From Teredinibacter purpureus (lineage in GTDB: Bacteria; Pseudomonadota; Gammaproteobacteria; Pseudomonadales; Cellvibrionaceae), in contig NZ_CP060092.1 in the NCBI RefSeq assembly GCF_014217335.1, positions 947,501-1,011,500 of the forward strand: a stretch of 64,000 nucleotides of DNA. Direction: 5' to 3'. Position 1 is the stretch's first letter, and each line of letters starts with the position of its first letter. The position numbers and the translations under genes are program-made. Below are positions 56,249-64,000 of the stretch, piece after piece. The notes beneath the pieces are model-generated. The model had not been told where the DNA came from. It worked only from the letters and a program-made list of their open reading frames with translations, and ran no database searches.

Positions 56249-56749
56249 ATGAGCATTCTTAAATATATACAATCACTATTCTCGAGCGACTTATATATTC
56301 AGGTTTGGGAGAATAGGATAAAAATATCTAAAGTCGGAACGAATGATGTCTACGATGAAGAGCCGCTTATGGCGCTTAAAGATAATGCCAAGGGAGTTCC
56401 GATTGTTATTGAAATAGGTGACAAAGTTAAACGCCTGAATAAGTCTGAAATAGACAAAGTAGTTAATCCGTTTAAGCATCCTAGACTGTTAGTACATGAC
56501 TTTGTCGTTGCCGAAAAAATTATTCAGCATGCTTTTAGGGAACTACACAAAACTAAATGGATTGCGCCTTCCCCGAGAGTTATCTTTCAGCCTATGGAAA
56601 AACTAGAAGGAGGGGTTACAGGCATAGAGGAGCGAGTTTATCGGGAGCTTTGCCTTGGAGCAGGTGCTAGGGAAATTTTATTACATATTGGCAAACCTCT
56701 GTCAGTATACTCACTAGATTTTAATGAATTTAAGCAGCAAAATAGCTAA
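56249..56749 (+). CDS. MreB-like truncated actin-fold protein (cassette 51)
   Basis: A 166-residue protein resembling the N-terminal half of MreB. The order matches: LFSSDLYIQVW (MreB: fstDlgIDLGTaNt), PIVIEIGDKVKR (vlavG.eAk.m), VNPFKHPRLLVHDFVVAEKIIQHAF (rPlkdGviaDfdvtEkml), SPRVIFQPMEKLEGGVTGIEERVYRELCLGAGAREILL in pieces (PRvvicvP.giTeVErRAvrEsa..AGAreVyLi). The nucleotide-binding DLGTANT is replaced, so ATP binding is unlikely. Similar short proteins exist on bacterial chromosomes without known function. Ends on the attC TAA. Confidence 0.7.
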   Translation: MSILKYIQSLFSSDLYIQVWENRIKISKVGTNDVYDEEPLMALKDNAKGVPIVIEIGDKVKRLNKSEIDKVVNPFKHPRLLVHDFVVAEKIIQHAFRELHKTKWIAPSPRVIFQPMEKLEGGVTGIEERVYRELCLGAGAREILLHIGKPLSVYSLDFNEFKQQNS

Positions 56750-56872
56750 CAAGGCAATCCAGCATAAGCCACTACGTGGCTAGGACAGCCTAGCCGTCGC
56801 TCGTTTTGTGCATGGCTTCGCCATTTTCGCACAAAACAATCAACAACTAGTCTGCCGCTGATTGCGGCGTTA
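56747..56872 (+). repeat. attC 51
   Basis: Type of attC 41 and 54; GTGCATGGCTTCGCCATTTTCGCAC inner arm (56798-56833 region). Confidence 0.92.
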
Positions 56873-56882
56873 AAGGCTGTTC

Positions 56883-57104
56883 GTGGTTTTAGGGTTTTCC
56901 ACCAACGAGTTAGCAGTGATCGTCCGCCTCTTTCAGTCCGTGTGTTTAACCGGTAAAGTGGCTTGTAATAAAGACCGCGTCAACGTGGCACCAATGGAGG
57001 GTTTAGCGTGTTGTATCCATCTCAATCCATCCGTTCCCTGTGTTCCGTTTTGTCGTCAACTAATAATCAAGGGCAGTGCTTCGCATTTGTTTGTGCCGGG
57101 CTAA
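56883..57104 (+). CDS. possible small protein, copy 2 (cassette 52)
   Basis: Same 73-codon GTG frame as at 46190; coding status equally doubtful. Confidence 0.3.
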   Translation: MVLGFSTNELAVIVRLFQSVCLTGKVACNKDRVNVAPMEGLACCIHLNPSVPCVPFCRQLIIKGSASHLFVPG

Positions 57105-57137
57105 GTCCAGCACAATTAGCTAATACAGTGCTGCCCT

Positions 57138-57192
57138 TAACAAGTTTAGCCATGCGACGCCCAAAAGGCGGGCGCACATGCTAAAGGCGTTA
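57138..57192 (+). repeat. attC 52
   Basis: Same sequence as attC 40. Confidence 0.9.
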
Positions 57193-57203
57193 GGGCATCA
57201 AAA

Positions 57204-57590
57204 GTGATTTCTAATCCCAGCAATCCATCAACAGAAGAAATCGAAGAGTGGGCTTACTCTAATGATGATGAACCTGATCAGGAGTGGGAGCTGTTCTTGA
57301 TCTGGAAAGCAGATTTTGAGCTCTATTTAAAGTATGCTTCTGACGTTTCCTGCCCGAAAGAAGAGTTCTTTTTAAATTTACTTTATTATTGGGTTTGGCG
57401 AAATGTCCGTCACGATTCAATAGAAAACGAACTGGAATCTTATGAACGAATATTTCAGTTAGCGGAGAAAATTAACACTCCATATGTAAGAATATGGAGT
57501 GTTAGAAGTAAAGAACTTATAGTAAATAATGCGGTGTACTCTGCGGAGCAGTGGTTGGCTGGGAGAAGACCGTATGACGTACAGCCCTAA
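57204..57590 (+). CDS. hypothetical protein (cassette 53)
   Basis: A 128-residue acidic helical protein rich in Trp and Tyr (DQEWELFLIWKADFELYL). GTG start. Not recognised. Ends on the attC TAA. Confidence 0.55.
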   Translation: MISNPSNPSTEEIEEWAYSNDDEPDQEWELFLIWKADFELYLKYASDVSCPKEEFFLNLLYYWVWRNVRHDSIENELESYERIFQLAEKINTPYVRIWSVRSKELIVNNAVYSAEQWLAGRRPYDVQP

Positions 57591-57686
57591 CAAAGGCAGC
57601 CAATTGACCTCCGTAAGCTGTCTTGGTTTTTGCAACAAGACGCAAAAACACAATCCAACTTACTCCGGCAATTGCTACCGGCGTTA
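57588..57686 (+). repeat. attC 53
   Basis: Close to attC 44. Confidence 0.92.
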
Positions 57687-57702
57687 GAGGGCAAGTCAAA
57701 AA

Positions 57703-58044
57703 ATGCGCGTATATATATTTTTAAGCTTGTTTGTCTCAGTTAACAGCTTTAGTTGTGATAATGCGACAGAGAAATATTACTCTTGGGCAAACCTAAAAGT
57801 ATTTCCGGAGAAAGTTTCAGGCCAAATCGATAAAGTTGAAGCAGAAAAACGAGAAGCCAACGGTGATGCCTATTACATTCAACTTGTTTGCGATTCTGGG
57901 GACATATTAATGTTAACCAAGCGGTTCGACAGTAAGGTGTTTTTTCAAATAGAATATCTGGATAACTCAGATGGTATTTATGGAAAAACTATTACAAACT
58001 CAGAAGGTAAAACGACGAAATACGTTCACGGTAAAGGCCTCTAA
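57703..58044 (+). CDS. hypothetical secreted protein (cassette 54)
   Basis: A 113-residue exported protein (signal peptide IFLSLFVSVNSFS, then CDNATEKYY). Two cysteines in the mature part. Not recognised. Ends on the attC TAA. Confidence 0.55.
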   Translation: MRVYIFLSLFVSVNSFSCDNATEKYYSWANLKVFPEKVSGQIDKVEAEKREANGDAYYIQLVCDSGDILMLTKRFDSKVFFQIEYLDNSDGIYGKTITNSEGKTTKYVHGKGL

Positions 58045-58167
58045 CAAGGCAAATCAGCATCAGTCGCTTTGCTCCTTGGACAGCCTTGCCGTCGCTCGTT
58101 TTGCGCATGGCTTCGCCATTTTAGCGCAAAACAATCAACAACAAGTCTGCCGCTGTTTGCGGCGTTA
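58042..58167 (+). repeat. attC 54
   Basis: GCGCATGGCTTCGCCATTTTAGCGC inner arm (58104-58128); like attC 41. Confidence 0.92.
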
Positions 58168-58203
58168 GCACCCGAATATCAATATCTAGGATATTTACTA
58201 ATT

Positions 58204-59049
58204 ATGACATGGGAACGATTTGGTTATATTTGCCGTAAGGCAAAAGGAACTATTAAGGCTGAAGAGTCTGCTTCTGAATGTATTTCTCGAATTGAGAGCG
58301 ATGCGAGTTGTAGCTTATACGGAGAAAATATCAGCAATGATAGTTTGAGTAGAAATATTTTAAACAAGATTAAGGCTATGTCTAATAAAGAAGCAACGGC
58401 AGCGCTGGATGTTTATGGTCAAGTGGATATGTCACAACACTTAGCTGAGCCGATGCATTTTAAAAGAGTAACTATTTATTTGGCATATGTTACATTCGTA
58501 TTTTTCGTTGTAAGTGCAATCTATCAGCTTAAAGTGGCTCCGTCATTTCTTGAGGCATTCGAAACATTCGAACTATCTATTCCGTCGCATCTGATATTTT
58601 ATCGAGACTACTGGGAATATTTTGTGCTTGTCGTATTTGCACTTCTAGCAATGTCCCTAATAGTCGGATTCACGCTAAGAGGACTTTTTAAGTTCAAAAA
58701 TGGCCTTGAAAATGGAATAGTTTTACGCTTTCTCGCATTTAATGGCATTAGAGAATCCTATTTAACATTGCTAGATATTATTTCATACCCTGTCTCTCCA
58801 GTTGTAGGCGGAGTTGGAGCCAACGCAAGTAAAGTCACATATCACCTTTCAGAAATAGAAAAAACTGAAATGGATTTGGCTGTAGAAATGAAAGCACTCA
58901 TAAAGGCAGAAGTTACGTCATTGCTAAATCGTTGCGAAAGACAAATGCGGTTCATCTCCGTAGTAGTGGCAGTTATTATTATTTCAGCCATTTTCTTTTT
59001 TTTGGTCAGCGCCTATTCACCAATATTTGTACTAGGGGAAACTGTATGA
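58204..59049 (+). CDS. PilC/type II secretion F-like membrane protein (cassette 55, gene 1)
   Basis: A 281-residue protein with three transmembrane segments (about 82-100, 138-160 and 252-272). The C-terminal pattern, a helix followed by [13 protein letters not shown], is the closing signature of PilC/GspF platform proteins (alYlPIFqlgsvv). It is shorter than PilC (about 400) and the two repeated cytoplasmic domains are reduced. Its stop overlaps the pilin start (ATGA), which supports a shared pilus-related job. The start is placed after the attC. Confidence 0.68.
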   Translation: MTWERFGYICRKAKGTIKAEESASECISRIESDASCSLYGENISNDSLSRNILNKIKAMSNKEATAALDVYGQVDMSQHLAEPMHFKRVTIYLAYVTFVFFVVSAIYQLKVAPSFLEAFETFELSIPSHLIFYRDYWEYFVLVVFALLAMSLIVGFTLRGLFKFKNGLENGIVLRFLAFNGIRESYLTLLDIISYPVSPVVGGVGANASKVTYHLSEIEKTEMDLAVEMKALIKAEVTSLLNRCERQMRFISVVVAVIIISAIFFFLVSAYSPIFVLGETV

Positions 59050-59525
59050 AGGATAAAAAGGGGTTTACTCTTATAGAGTTAATGGTTGTCGTTGCAATCA
59101 TTGGAATACTTGCGTCAGTTGCGCTACCGGCATATCAAGTTTATATACAGCGAAGCGAGGTAGTAGAAGCGCTGAGTATGGTGAGTACAATTAGAGAAAA
59201 TGTCACAAATTACTATGTGGAAGATTTAGATTTCCCTGTAGACAATGATGCCGCTGGCCTTCCTGCACCTGAGTTCCTCATCGGTAATCGAATTACGGGG
59301 GTTGTTGTAGAGTCTGGAGCGATTCATGTAACGATGGGGAACAAAGCATCTAAACCACTTCAAGGTAAGGTCTTAAGTTTTAGGCCAGCCGTTGTCACTG
59401 GCAGCCCAACAAGCCCTATCGCTTGGCTTTGTGGCTACGATGAGGCTGTTCAAGGTATGGCTGCTATAGGTCAAAATAAAACCGATTTAGAAAAGTCCTT
59501 TTTACCTAGGGCGTGCAGGGGCTGA
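59046..59525 (+). CDS. type IV pilin-like protein (cassette 55, gene 2)
   Basis: A 159-residue pilin with the class III leader [23 protein letters not shown]: cleavage after G6, Phe at +1 and Glu at +5. The end has a Cys pair (AWLCGYD and RACRG) of the D-loop type seen in PilA. The frame is translationally coupled to the PilC-like gene. Pre-pilin peptidase and ATPase would have to come from elsewhere in the genome. Confidence 0.88.
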   Translation: MKDKKGFTLIELMVVVAIIGILASVALPAYQVYIQRSEVVEALSMVSTIRENVTNYYVEDLDFPVDNDAAGLPAPEFLIGNRITGVVVESGAIHVTMGNKASKPLQGKVLSFRPAVVTGSPTSPIAWLCGYDEAVQGMAAIGQNKTDLEKSFLPRACRG

Positions 59526-59532
59526 AAAGTGC

Positions 59533-59640
59533 TAACAAAACTGTCAATAGGACATTTTTTGCTTCGCTCCGTTTTGCGGTGGCTTCGCCATTATACCGCA
59601 AAACTCCACTACACAAAAAATGCCTATTACAGTGGCGTTA
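59533..59640 (+). repeat. attC 55
   Basis: GCGGTGGCTTCGCCATTATACCGC inner hairpin; last complete site. Confidence 0.92.
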
Positions 59641-59668
59641 GGCATTACAATCCAGTTAGGTGGAACTC

Positions 59669-60103
59669 ATGGAAATATTCCTTTCAACGATCAGAGACAT
59701 ACTCGCGATTATCGCAGTTATTTTTTTAGTTTATAGGTTCTCGGTTGAGAACTTTAGAACTTTGTCCCAAAATAATCTGAAGGAATTAATTGCGATCTAT
59801 GAAAATATTAAGGACAACCCGAATCTCTTGGAGTGTTACGGTATCACTGAAGAAGAGATCAAAAGTACTGGCCTTGATGTGAAACAATTTGTCCATTTAC
59901 TTCAGGATTTTACAGCGGGTCAACTTTTTTTCGACACCATGTTTAAGTTTCCAAAAAAACCTCGTTTTTGGCCAGAATCGTACAGATATAAACTATGTTC
60001 TCTTGCCACTACACAGAGCTCTTGGCCATACCTTAAGTTGTTTTTTCCAACTAGCGGTCGCTATGGGCAATGCATTGAAAATACAATTAATTCTATGCAA
60101 TAA
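59669..60103 (+). CDS. hypothetical membrane-anchored protein (last cassette)
   Basis: A 144-residue protein with one N-terminal transmembrane helix (residues 8-24) and a soluble part (KELIAIYENIKDNPNLLECYG). An upstream GTG at 59660 is possible. Not recognised. It is followed by only half an attC. Confidence 0.58.
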   Translation: MEIFLSTIRDILAIIAVIFLVYRFSVENFRTLSQNNLKELIAIYENIKDNPNLLECYGITEEEIKSTGLDVKQFVHLLQDFTAGQLFFDTMFKFPKKPRFWPESYRYKLCSLATTQSSWPYLKLFFPTSGRYGQCIENTINSMQ

Positions 60104-60109
60104 AATGCC

Positions 60110-60156
60110 TAACAAATAAGGATATGTCGCGCTTGCCGCGACATATCTCATTGTTG
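60110..60156 (+). repeat. half attC and palindrome at the right end of the array
   Basis: TAACAAATAAG begins like an attC R'' box, then perfect 11-base arms GATATGTCGCG / CGCGACATATC follow (60121-60148) and the outer arm returns as TCATTGTT. No GCGTTA box occurs, so this end lacks a normal recombination site. Confidence 0.7.
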
Positions 60157-60478
60157 AACAAGCCCGTGGTCGAGCTCTTTATTAGTAAATAAGTCGATAG
60201 GAGGTGTTTGTAATAGTGCCGGTTTTTGTCGGCACTATTTTTGTTGGGCGAACAGAGTCCTCACCTAGGAGGAAATAATCGGACGAGGAAATAATCGGAC
60301 AGCCACGTTAAGAGAAAAACAATCAGTTTAGTCGTGGTTTTTATTAAACTCATCACGCCATAGGCGCTATTTCATTACTGTTTGTTTTTGGCGTGAAATA
60401 TTTGATTTTTCTGAGTTTCAGACGAGTCTAGCCGCTCTCTAGGTTCGATAAAGGTAGGGTTTATTGCAGGATGGGGTG
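60157..60478. other. non-coding region with AATAATCGGAC repeats
   Basis: Two copies of GAAATAATCGGAC lie at 60272 and 60288 in tandem, the second continuing AGCCACGTTAAG. No gene supported. Confidence 0.55.
60288..60312 (+). repeat. dispersed 25-bp repeat, copy 1
   Basis: GAAATAATCGGACAGCCACG plus TTAAG; exactly repeated at 62422-62446. Shorter copies of its first 13 bases occur at 60272 and about 61312. Confidence 0.85.
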
Positions 60479-61300
60479 TTAGTGGAAAATGGCTTCGCAA
60501 TTCGCGAAGGCCGGTCTTCGTTTTAATCCTAGAACTTTGGCAGCGAGCAGGAGTTTTGCTTTGCAACCGACTAAGCTTTTGAATGTGGATTCGAATTGGG
60601 TGGTGAGTGTGAGCCATTCGCGGCTGGTTATATTCAATCGCTCCAGAATGGGTGGCAAGTTGTTGTCGATAAAACCACGTTTGTTTTCTCGAATCGCTCT
60701 GCCTGTTATGTCCACGAGCTGAATGTAATCCTTCAGGTGAAAGGGTAAGCCTTGGGGCATGGGTTCTCTTGGGTTGCCTACAAATTCAGCGAGTTTTAAA
60801 GGTTGAGTTGAGGGGTGAGTGTTAGCCGCTTTAAGGGTCTCAATACGCCGTTTTATAGAGGTATGTTCCGAGCTTTCTGGGGTTGTCGCCATTTTGGCTC
60901 GAACAGGATTTAAATCGACATAAGCCATGCAAGCGGCGAGTGCTTTTTCATCCAGTAACGCCTGTGATTTAAACCGGCTTTCCCAAAAGCGACCTGTGCA
61001 GTGGTCTTCTGCATTTGCCCTGCGGGCAATGGGTTCGTTTAAAGCCCACATGAAACGACTTATGTTGGCGAGTTCCAAGCGCCATTGGTCCAGCTTTTCT
61101 TTCACGGCCTGCCGCTGGGCGTCATCTAACGGCCCACCTTTTACAAACGCTTGGGTTAAGGGGGTACCTTTGTAAAGGGTGTGCCAGCGTTTGGCTACCT
61201 CTAAATCGCTTAACGTGTGAGCCTCTGCGGCATTAATATGCAATACCAGATGGTGGTGATTACTCATTACGGCGTAAGCACAGATATCAATGCAAAACAC
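60479..61300 (-). pseudogene. Y1 (REP-associated type) transposase, N-terminus missing
   Basis: A 273-codon frame beginning FCIDICAYAVMSNHHHLVLHI, the HUH part of the Y1 transposase domain used by IS200-like and REP-associated enzymes. Full proteins of this type have about 60 residues before it, which are absent here; the break lies against an AATAATCGGAC repeat at 61312. The rest (RFWESRFKSQALLD, YVDLNPVRAKMA) is well kept. The frame also lacks a convincing start. Confidence 0.75.
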
Positions 61301-61475
61301 CTCCCCCGGTAAAATAATCGGACACCCATGTCAACGCCGAGTTAAAACTAAGACGCCTAATAAAAAAACATAACGGGCAATGGGATCGCAGTTAAAAAGT
61401 GTGGCGTTTACCACATAAAGTGGTGCGTAAACTTGGTTTAGAGCACAAAGTGGTATTAGGCTTAAACGCGCCCTC

Positions 61476-61572
61476 AATTCACGAACTTTAACGTCGTACT
61501 GACATATATCCACGCTGTATAAATACTATTGCTATATGCCTAGATTTAGGTATATAACGATAAGTGTTGTGG
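61476..61572 (+). repeat. right copy of 97-bp direct repeat flanking the cassette array
   Basis: Matches 20477-20573 with four mismatches, same orientation. Confidence 0.9.
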
Positions 61573-61614
61573 GAGGAGGGGGTTCGTGAGGAGCCTCCCT
61601 ATCCCGATTATGCT

Positions 61615-62010
61615 TCACCAAAGCGTGTCAACAATTTCACTTGAAATAAGGTTTTGGTCTGCAGTAACAAGCTGTGCATTCTGAATTATCGAAGTGGCTG
61701 AAATTATTCGATCTGCTGGGTCTTTATTTATTTCGGAGCCAAAATTTACTGACAGCTCAGCAATTTCTGGCGAAATTTGTACAACGGAAATGTTTCTGGT
61801 TTGCAGGTATAGGTTTACAAAGTTTGAGGGCGTTGTTTCTATTTTAATACGCTCTTTTTTTACGAGCATTGCTATTTCCCAAATAGTAATATCGCTAACA
61901 ATGAGCGCATTAAATTCGTCCGCTTTGTTTATGGCAGTTAAGGCTTTAGGGCTGAGTTGTTGGTGATCTAATGCGTCCCATATAACAGCACAGGTATCGA
62001 GAAGAATCAT
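61615..62010 (-). CDS. vapC: VapC-like PIN domain toxin
   Basis: A 131-residue PIN-domain ribonuclease. The acidic residues of the metal site are in LLDTCAVIW, SDITIWEIAM and DPADRIISA. Start set at 62010, giving a four-base overlap with the antitoxin gene. A frame extension to 62025 exists. Confidence 0.87.
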   Translation of the reverse strand: MILLDTCAVIWDALDHQQLSPKALTAINKADEFNALIVSDITIWEIAMLVKKERIKIETTPSNFVNLYLQTRNISVVQISPEIAELSVNFGSEINKDPADRIISATSIIQNAQLVTADQNLISSEIVDTLW

Positions 62011-62237
62011 AAATTGGCGTCCCATTCAGAATCTGTTGGGGTCACTACATCATGAATTTTGGCGCTTTTGGCCAATTGCTGTAATTGTTGCTGTGCAAGT
62101 TGCTTTTGGTTTACTGGGGGCGCTATTGTGGCAATGAGCTTACCGTTAGTAGTAACACTTATTTGCTCTCCAGTATTGGCCTTTTCCAAGTATTTCAATA
62201 GGTTAGCTCTGAAATCGCTAATATTAACAGTTTGCAT
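62007..62237 (-). CDS. Phd/YefM-family antitoxin
   Basis: A 76-residue antitoxin with the Phd fold opening (VNISDFRANLLKYLEKANTG, ISVTTNGKLIATI). It precedes vapC in the usual order. It abuts the attC relic, so the module may once have been a cassette. Confidence 0.85.
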   Translation of the reverse strand: MQTVNISDFRANLLKYLEKANTGEQISVTTNGKLIATIAPPVNQKQLAQQQLQQLAKSAKIHDVVTPTDSEWDANL

Positions 62238-62292
62238 AGGTGCACCGGTTATTTGTTGTACAGGGTGTTTGTACAATATAGCGTAAAAAGCC

Positions 62293-62325
62293 TAACAAGG
62301 CTATCAACCTGACGTCCAAAGCTAT
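62293..62325 (+). repeat. attC relic (left arm only)
   Basis: TAACAAGGCTATCAACCTGACGTCC resembles an R'' arm and breaks off at the group II intron end near 62325. Confidence 0.7.
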
Positions 62326-62399
62326 CGGGTCAGAGGGGGAGTTCCCCCCCCGTCTGCCCACAGAACCGTGCGCACGGGTCACGTACACGGCTCCTCACA
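62326..62399 (-). mobile_element. 3' end remnant of a group II intron (domains V-VI)
   Basis: On the minus strand, GAGCCGTG (62386-62393) pairs with CACGGTTC (62363-62370) to form a domain-V-like hairpin, followed by a GGGGGG/CCCCCC stem of domain-VI type ending CTGACCCGAT next to the attC relic. No intron-encoded reverse transcriptase is left. Group IIC introns are known to insert in attC sites. Confidence 0.65.
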
Positions 62400-62421
62400 C
62401 TAAACGTGACCAGCGACGAAT

Positions 62422-62446
62422 GAAATAATCGGACAGCCACGTTAAG
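62422..62446 (+). repeat. dispersed 25-bp repeat, copy 2
   Basis: Exact copy of 60288-60312; the RHS fragment begins immediately after it. Confidence 0.85.
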
Positions 62447-63144
62447 TACTACACGTACATCACCAAGGGTCTGTTATTGCGGGTACGGATGAAAATGGCA
62501 ATTTAGATTACGTAAACACATACGATGCCTATGGTGGCATTGATAGCGTGACGGGGCGTTTTGCATACACTGGCCAAATGTATCTACCAGAGCTAGATAT
62601 GTATCATTATAGGGCTCGGGTGTACAATCCTGACATCGGCCGATTTTTGCAAACGGATCCTGTTGGGTATGAAGATCAGATGAATCTTTATGCTTATGTC
62701 GGGAATGATCCGATGAATTTTATTGATTCTACTGGTGAAGAGTCTGAGAGGGTGACGTTTACAACTAAAATGGGGCCTTTAACTAGGGATTCTGCTAACA
62801 GAATTAATACCAATACGAGCCATGCAAACGCAATGAAGGCTACAGCCGTTGGTGCATTATCTACCTACTTAACTCGTGGGAAAGATCTGGGGGCTGTTGG
62901 TGTAGCCGCCGGACATGTTTTAACAGAGATTCAGCCGTCCGTTCAGGAGGGTGATACTTTAACAATTGAAACAACTGTTGAGCTTGGTACTGATACTGAT
63001 AGTGGAGTAACGGTTGTAGGGCAAACACAAACAGTTACAAACTCTGAAGGGGAGGTTGTTCATCAGGTTGAATCCATTAAGGGGCAGCCTGCGTCTAGCT
63101 CTAATGAATCGTATGACTGTAATAATAATGACTGCTATGACTAA
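62446..63144 (+). pseudogene. RHS repeat-associated core fragment with variable C-terminal tip
   Basis: The open frame reads [18 protein letters not shown] and then the RHS core motif [23 protein letters not shown], followed by a tip of about 130 residues (after NFIDSTGEE) that is Thr/Val-rich and not recognised. The large N-terminal part of the RHS protein is missing; the frame begins at the dispersed repeat. Internal GTG/ATG starts could give a short product but the toxin would not be delivered. Confidence 0.82.
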
Positions 63145-63149
63145 TTTTT

Positions 63150-63365
63150 ATGTTTTTCCTTAGATTAGTTCCGAAAAATGTTTTACTTTGGTGCCAAGTG
63201 ATTTCAGCTAGTGCTTGCGCGGTGTTGATAAATACCATTGCGAGTACGTATAGCCTTTTTGAAAAAATTGTTTTTACTATCCCAGTTTTTTGGGTTATCT
63301 CGGCAATCCTAGTGGTTGTATATCTCGGGGTAGGTAAGCTCTTTAGCAAAAACAATAAAAAGTAG
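63150..63365 (+). CDS. small membrane protein, possible immunity protein of the RHS tip
   Basis: A 71-residue protein with two transmembrane helices (about residues 11-29 and 40-62) and a Lys-rich end. It starts five bases after the RHS frame, the place where immunity genes usually sit. The role is inferred from position. Confidence 0.5.
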   Translation: MFFLRLVPKNVLLWCQVISASACAVLINTIASTYSLFEKIVFTIPVFWVISAILVVVYLGVGKLFSKNNKK

Positions 63366-63415
63366 TAGGAGTAGGTTCCAATTAAAAAGTTGGCGTAAAT
63401 CAGGGAAAAGCACTA

Positions 63416-63446
63416 AAGCCCCGGCCAGAGATGGCCGGGGCTTTTT
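63416..63446 (+). terminator. Rho-independent terminator
   Basis: Stem AAGCCCCGGCC / GGCCGGGGCTT with an AGAGAT loop and following T run; ends the RHS fragment transcript and could also act on the minus strand. Confidence 0.9.
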
Positions 63447-63454
63447 AGTTGTAG

Positions 63455-63746
63455 CTACGGCAAATCCTCCGGCGCAAAATCCCGCCGTTTGTGGATCACA
63501 GCGAGCACATAACACTGCTCATTTTTAACTTCGTACATAATCCGGTAGGAATAAATGTGCAGTTCCTGAATCTCCGGTTTGCCGACTTCGGGCACCATCT
63601 TGCCCACGTTGGGAAGCCGGTTCAGGATGTCGGTCTTCTCTCGAATATCCTGAGCCACTTTCCTTGGCGTAGTGCTTGGAATCCTCGGCAATAAAATCAT
63701 GGATATGCTTTAAGTCCGCTCTGGCGAGCTTCGTCCAAATCACCAT
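63455..63746 (-). pseudogene. parE: ParE/RelE toxin with frameshift
   Basis: The N-terminal part (VIWTKLARADLKHIHDFIAED) and C-terminal part (VAQDIREKTDILNRLP ... IYSYRIMYEV, VLAVIHKRRDF) are in different frames. They meet near 63665, where AAGGAAAGTGG would read through if one G were absent. The toxin is probably inactive unless this is a sequencing error. Confidence 0.8.
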
Positions 63747-63919
63747 GAATCAATATCCCGCTCTAACTCCTCGCTGGTCAGGGTGTCGCCACGCTCCACG
63801 GCTTCCTGCCCCTTGCGCACCTTATCGAGCACATACAGCCGGTACATAATCTCTTCCATATCGGCATTCTCGGGAACCTGGTTAATCGTGTTTAACGCAT
63901 CTTGTTTAGCAGCTTGCAT
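63740..63919 (-). CDS. ParE-associated antitoxin
   Basis: A 59-residue antitoxin (VPENADMEEIMYRLYVLDKVRKG in pieces), the type usually placed before such ParE toxins. It overlaps the toxin gene by seven bases. An upstream start at 63934 is possible. Confidence 0.75.
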   Translation of the reverse strand: MQAAKQDALNTINQVPENADMEEIMYRLYVLDKVRKGQEAVERGDTLTSEELERDIDSW

Positions 63920-63937
63920 AGGGTTGCCTCTCAAAGG

Positions 63938-64000
63938 TTAGGCGCTGGCAGCGTCATCAAAGGGTTGCAGTACAGATTGCATTTGCTGCTTGGCAATCAT
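63938..64000 (-). CDS. 3' end of a gene leaving the window
   Basis: The minus strand is open from the window edge to TAA at 63938 (ending LQPFDDAASA). Too little is present to name it. Confidence 0.35.
   Translation of the reverse strand: MIAKQQMQSVLQPFDDAASA

Larger units (their letters stand above)
56873..57192 (+). repeat. duplicated cassette, second copy (cassette 52)
   Basis: Same 320-bp unit as 46180-46499, 10.7 kb away. Confidence 0.92.

Overview
The window looks like chromosomal DNA of a gammaproteobacterium, probably a marine member of the Pseudomonas/Cellvibrio side of the class. The left 20 kb carry gene neighbourhoods that, from memory, are also found in pseudomonads: gamma-carbonic anhydrase / oligopeptidase A / YheV, and EngB / cytochrome c4 / DsbA / GGDEF cyclase. 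Base composition is moderate and Rho-independent terminators are clear. No rRNA, tRNA or CRISPR array was seen. The genus cannot be fixed from the sequence alone.

Layout. (1) 1-20,000 is core-like chromosome: housekeeping genes, a PEP-CTERM protein, a phosphopantetheinyl transferase, a lone receiver protein, two alpha/beta hydrolases, an HI0933-type flavoprotein and several small exported proteins. (2) 20,638-60,110 is an integron-type gene cassette array. I place 55 complete attC sites (TAACAA ... GCGTTA, about 53-136 bp each, one split by an IS), all in the same orientation, plus one half site at the right end. No integron integrase gene or other tyrosine recombinase is visible in the 64 kb, so within this window the array is a cluster of attC sites lacking an integrase. 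(3) 60,110-64,000 is a scrap zone: a truncated Y1-type transposase, dispersed AATAATCGGAC repeats, VapC/Phd and ParE/antitoxin modules, an attC relic joined to the 3' end of a group II intron, and an RHS fragment with a small membrane protein behind it. A 97-bp direct repeat (4 mismatches) lies at 20,477 and 61,476, bracketing the array.

Cassette contents. Most cassettes hold one short gene on the plus strand, and 21 of these genes use the TAA of the following attC as stop codon. Most encode small exported, lipid-anchored or membrane proteins of unknown role. Recognisable ones include a DUF2071 protein, a DUF3592 protein, an esterase, a GNAT acetyltransferase, a SUKH-like protein, a HEPN-like protein, a zinc-ribbon protein, a P-loop kinase, an 877-residue SMC-like ATPase, isolated domains resembling HflX (N-terminal domain), MreB (N-terminal half) and RraB, and a two-gene cassette with a PilC-like protein and a type IV pilin. 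A parDE pair sits in reverse orientation and its parD is split by an IS66 element that is itself interrupted in tnpB by an IS21 element; both insertions keep target duplications. Six cassettes appear to carry no convincing plus-strand gene; one of them occurs three times. Two other cassettes are duplicated.
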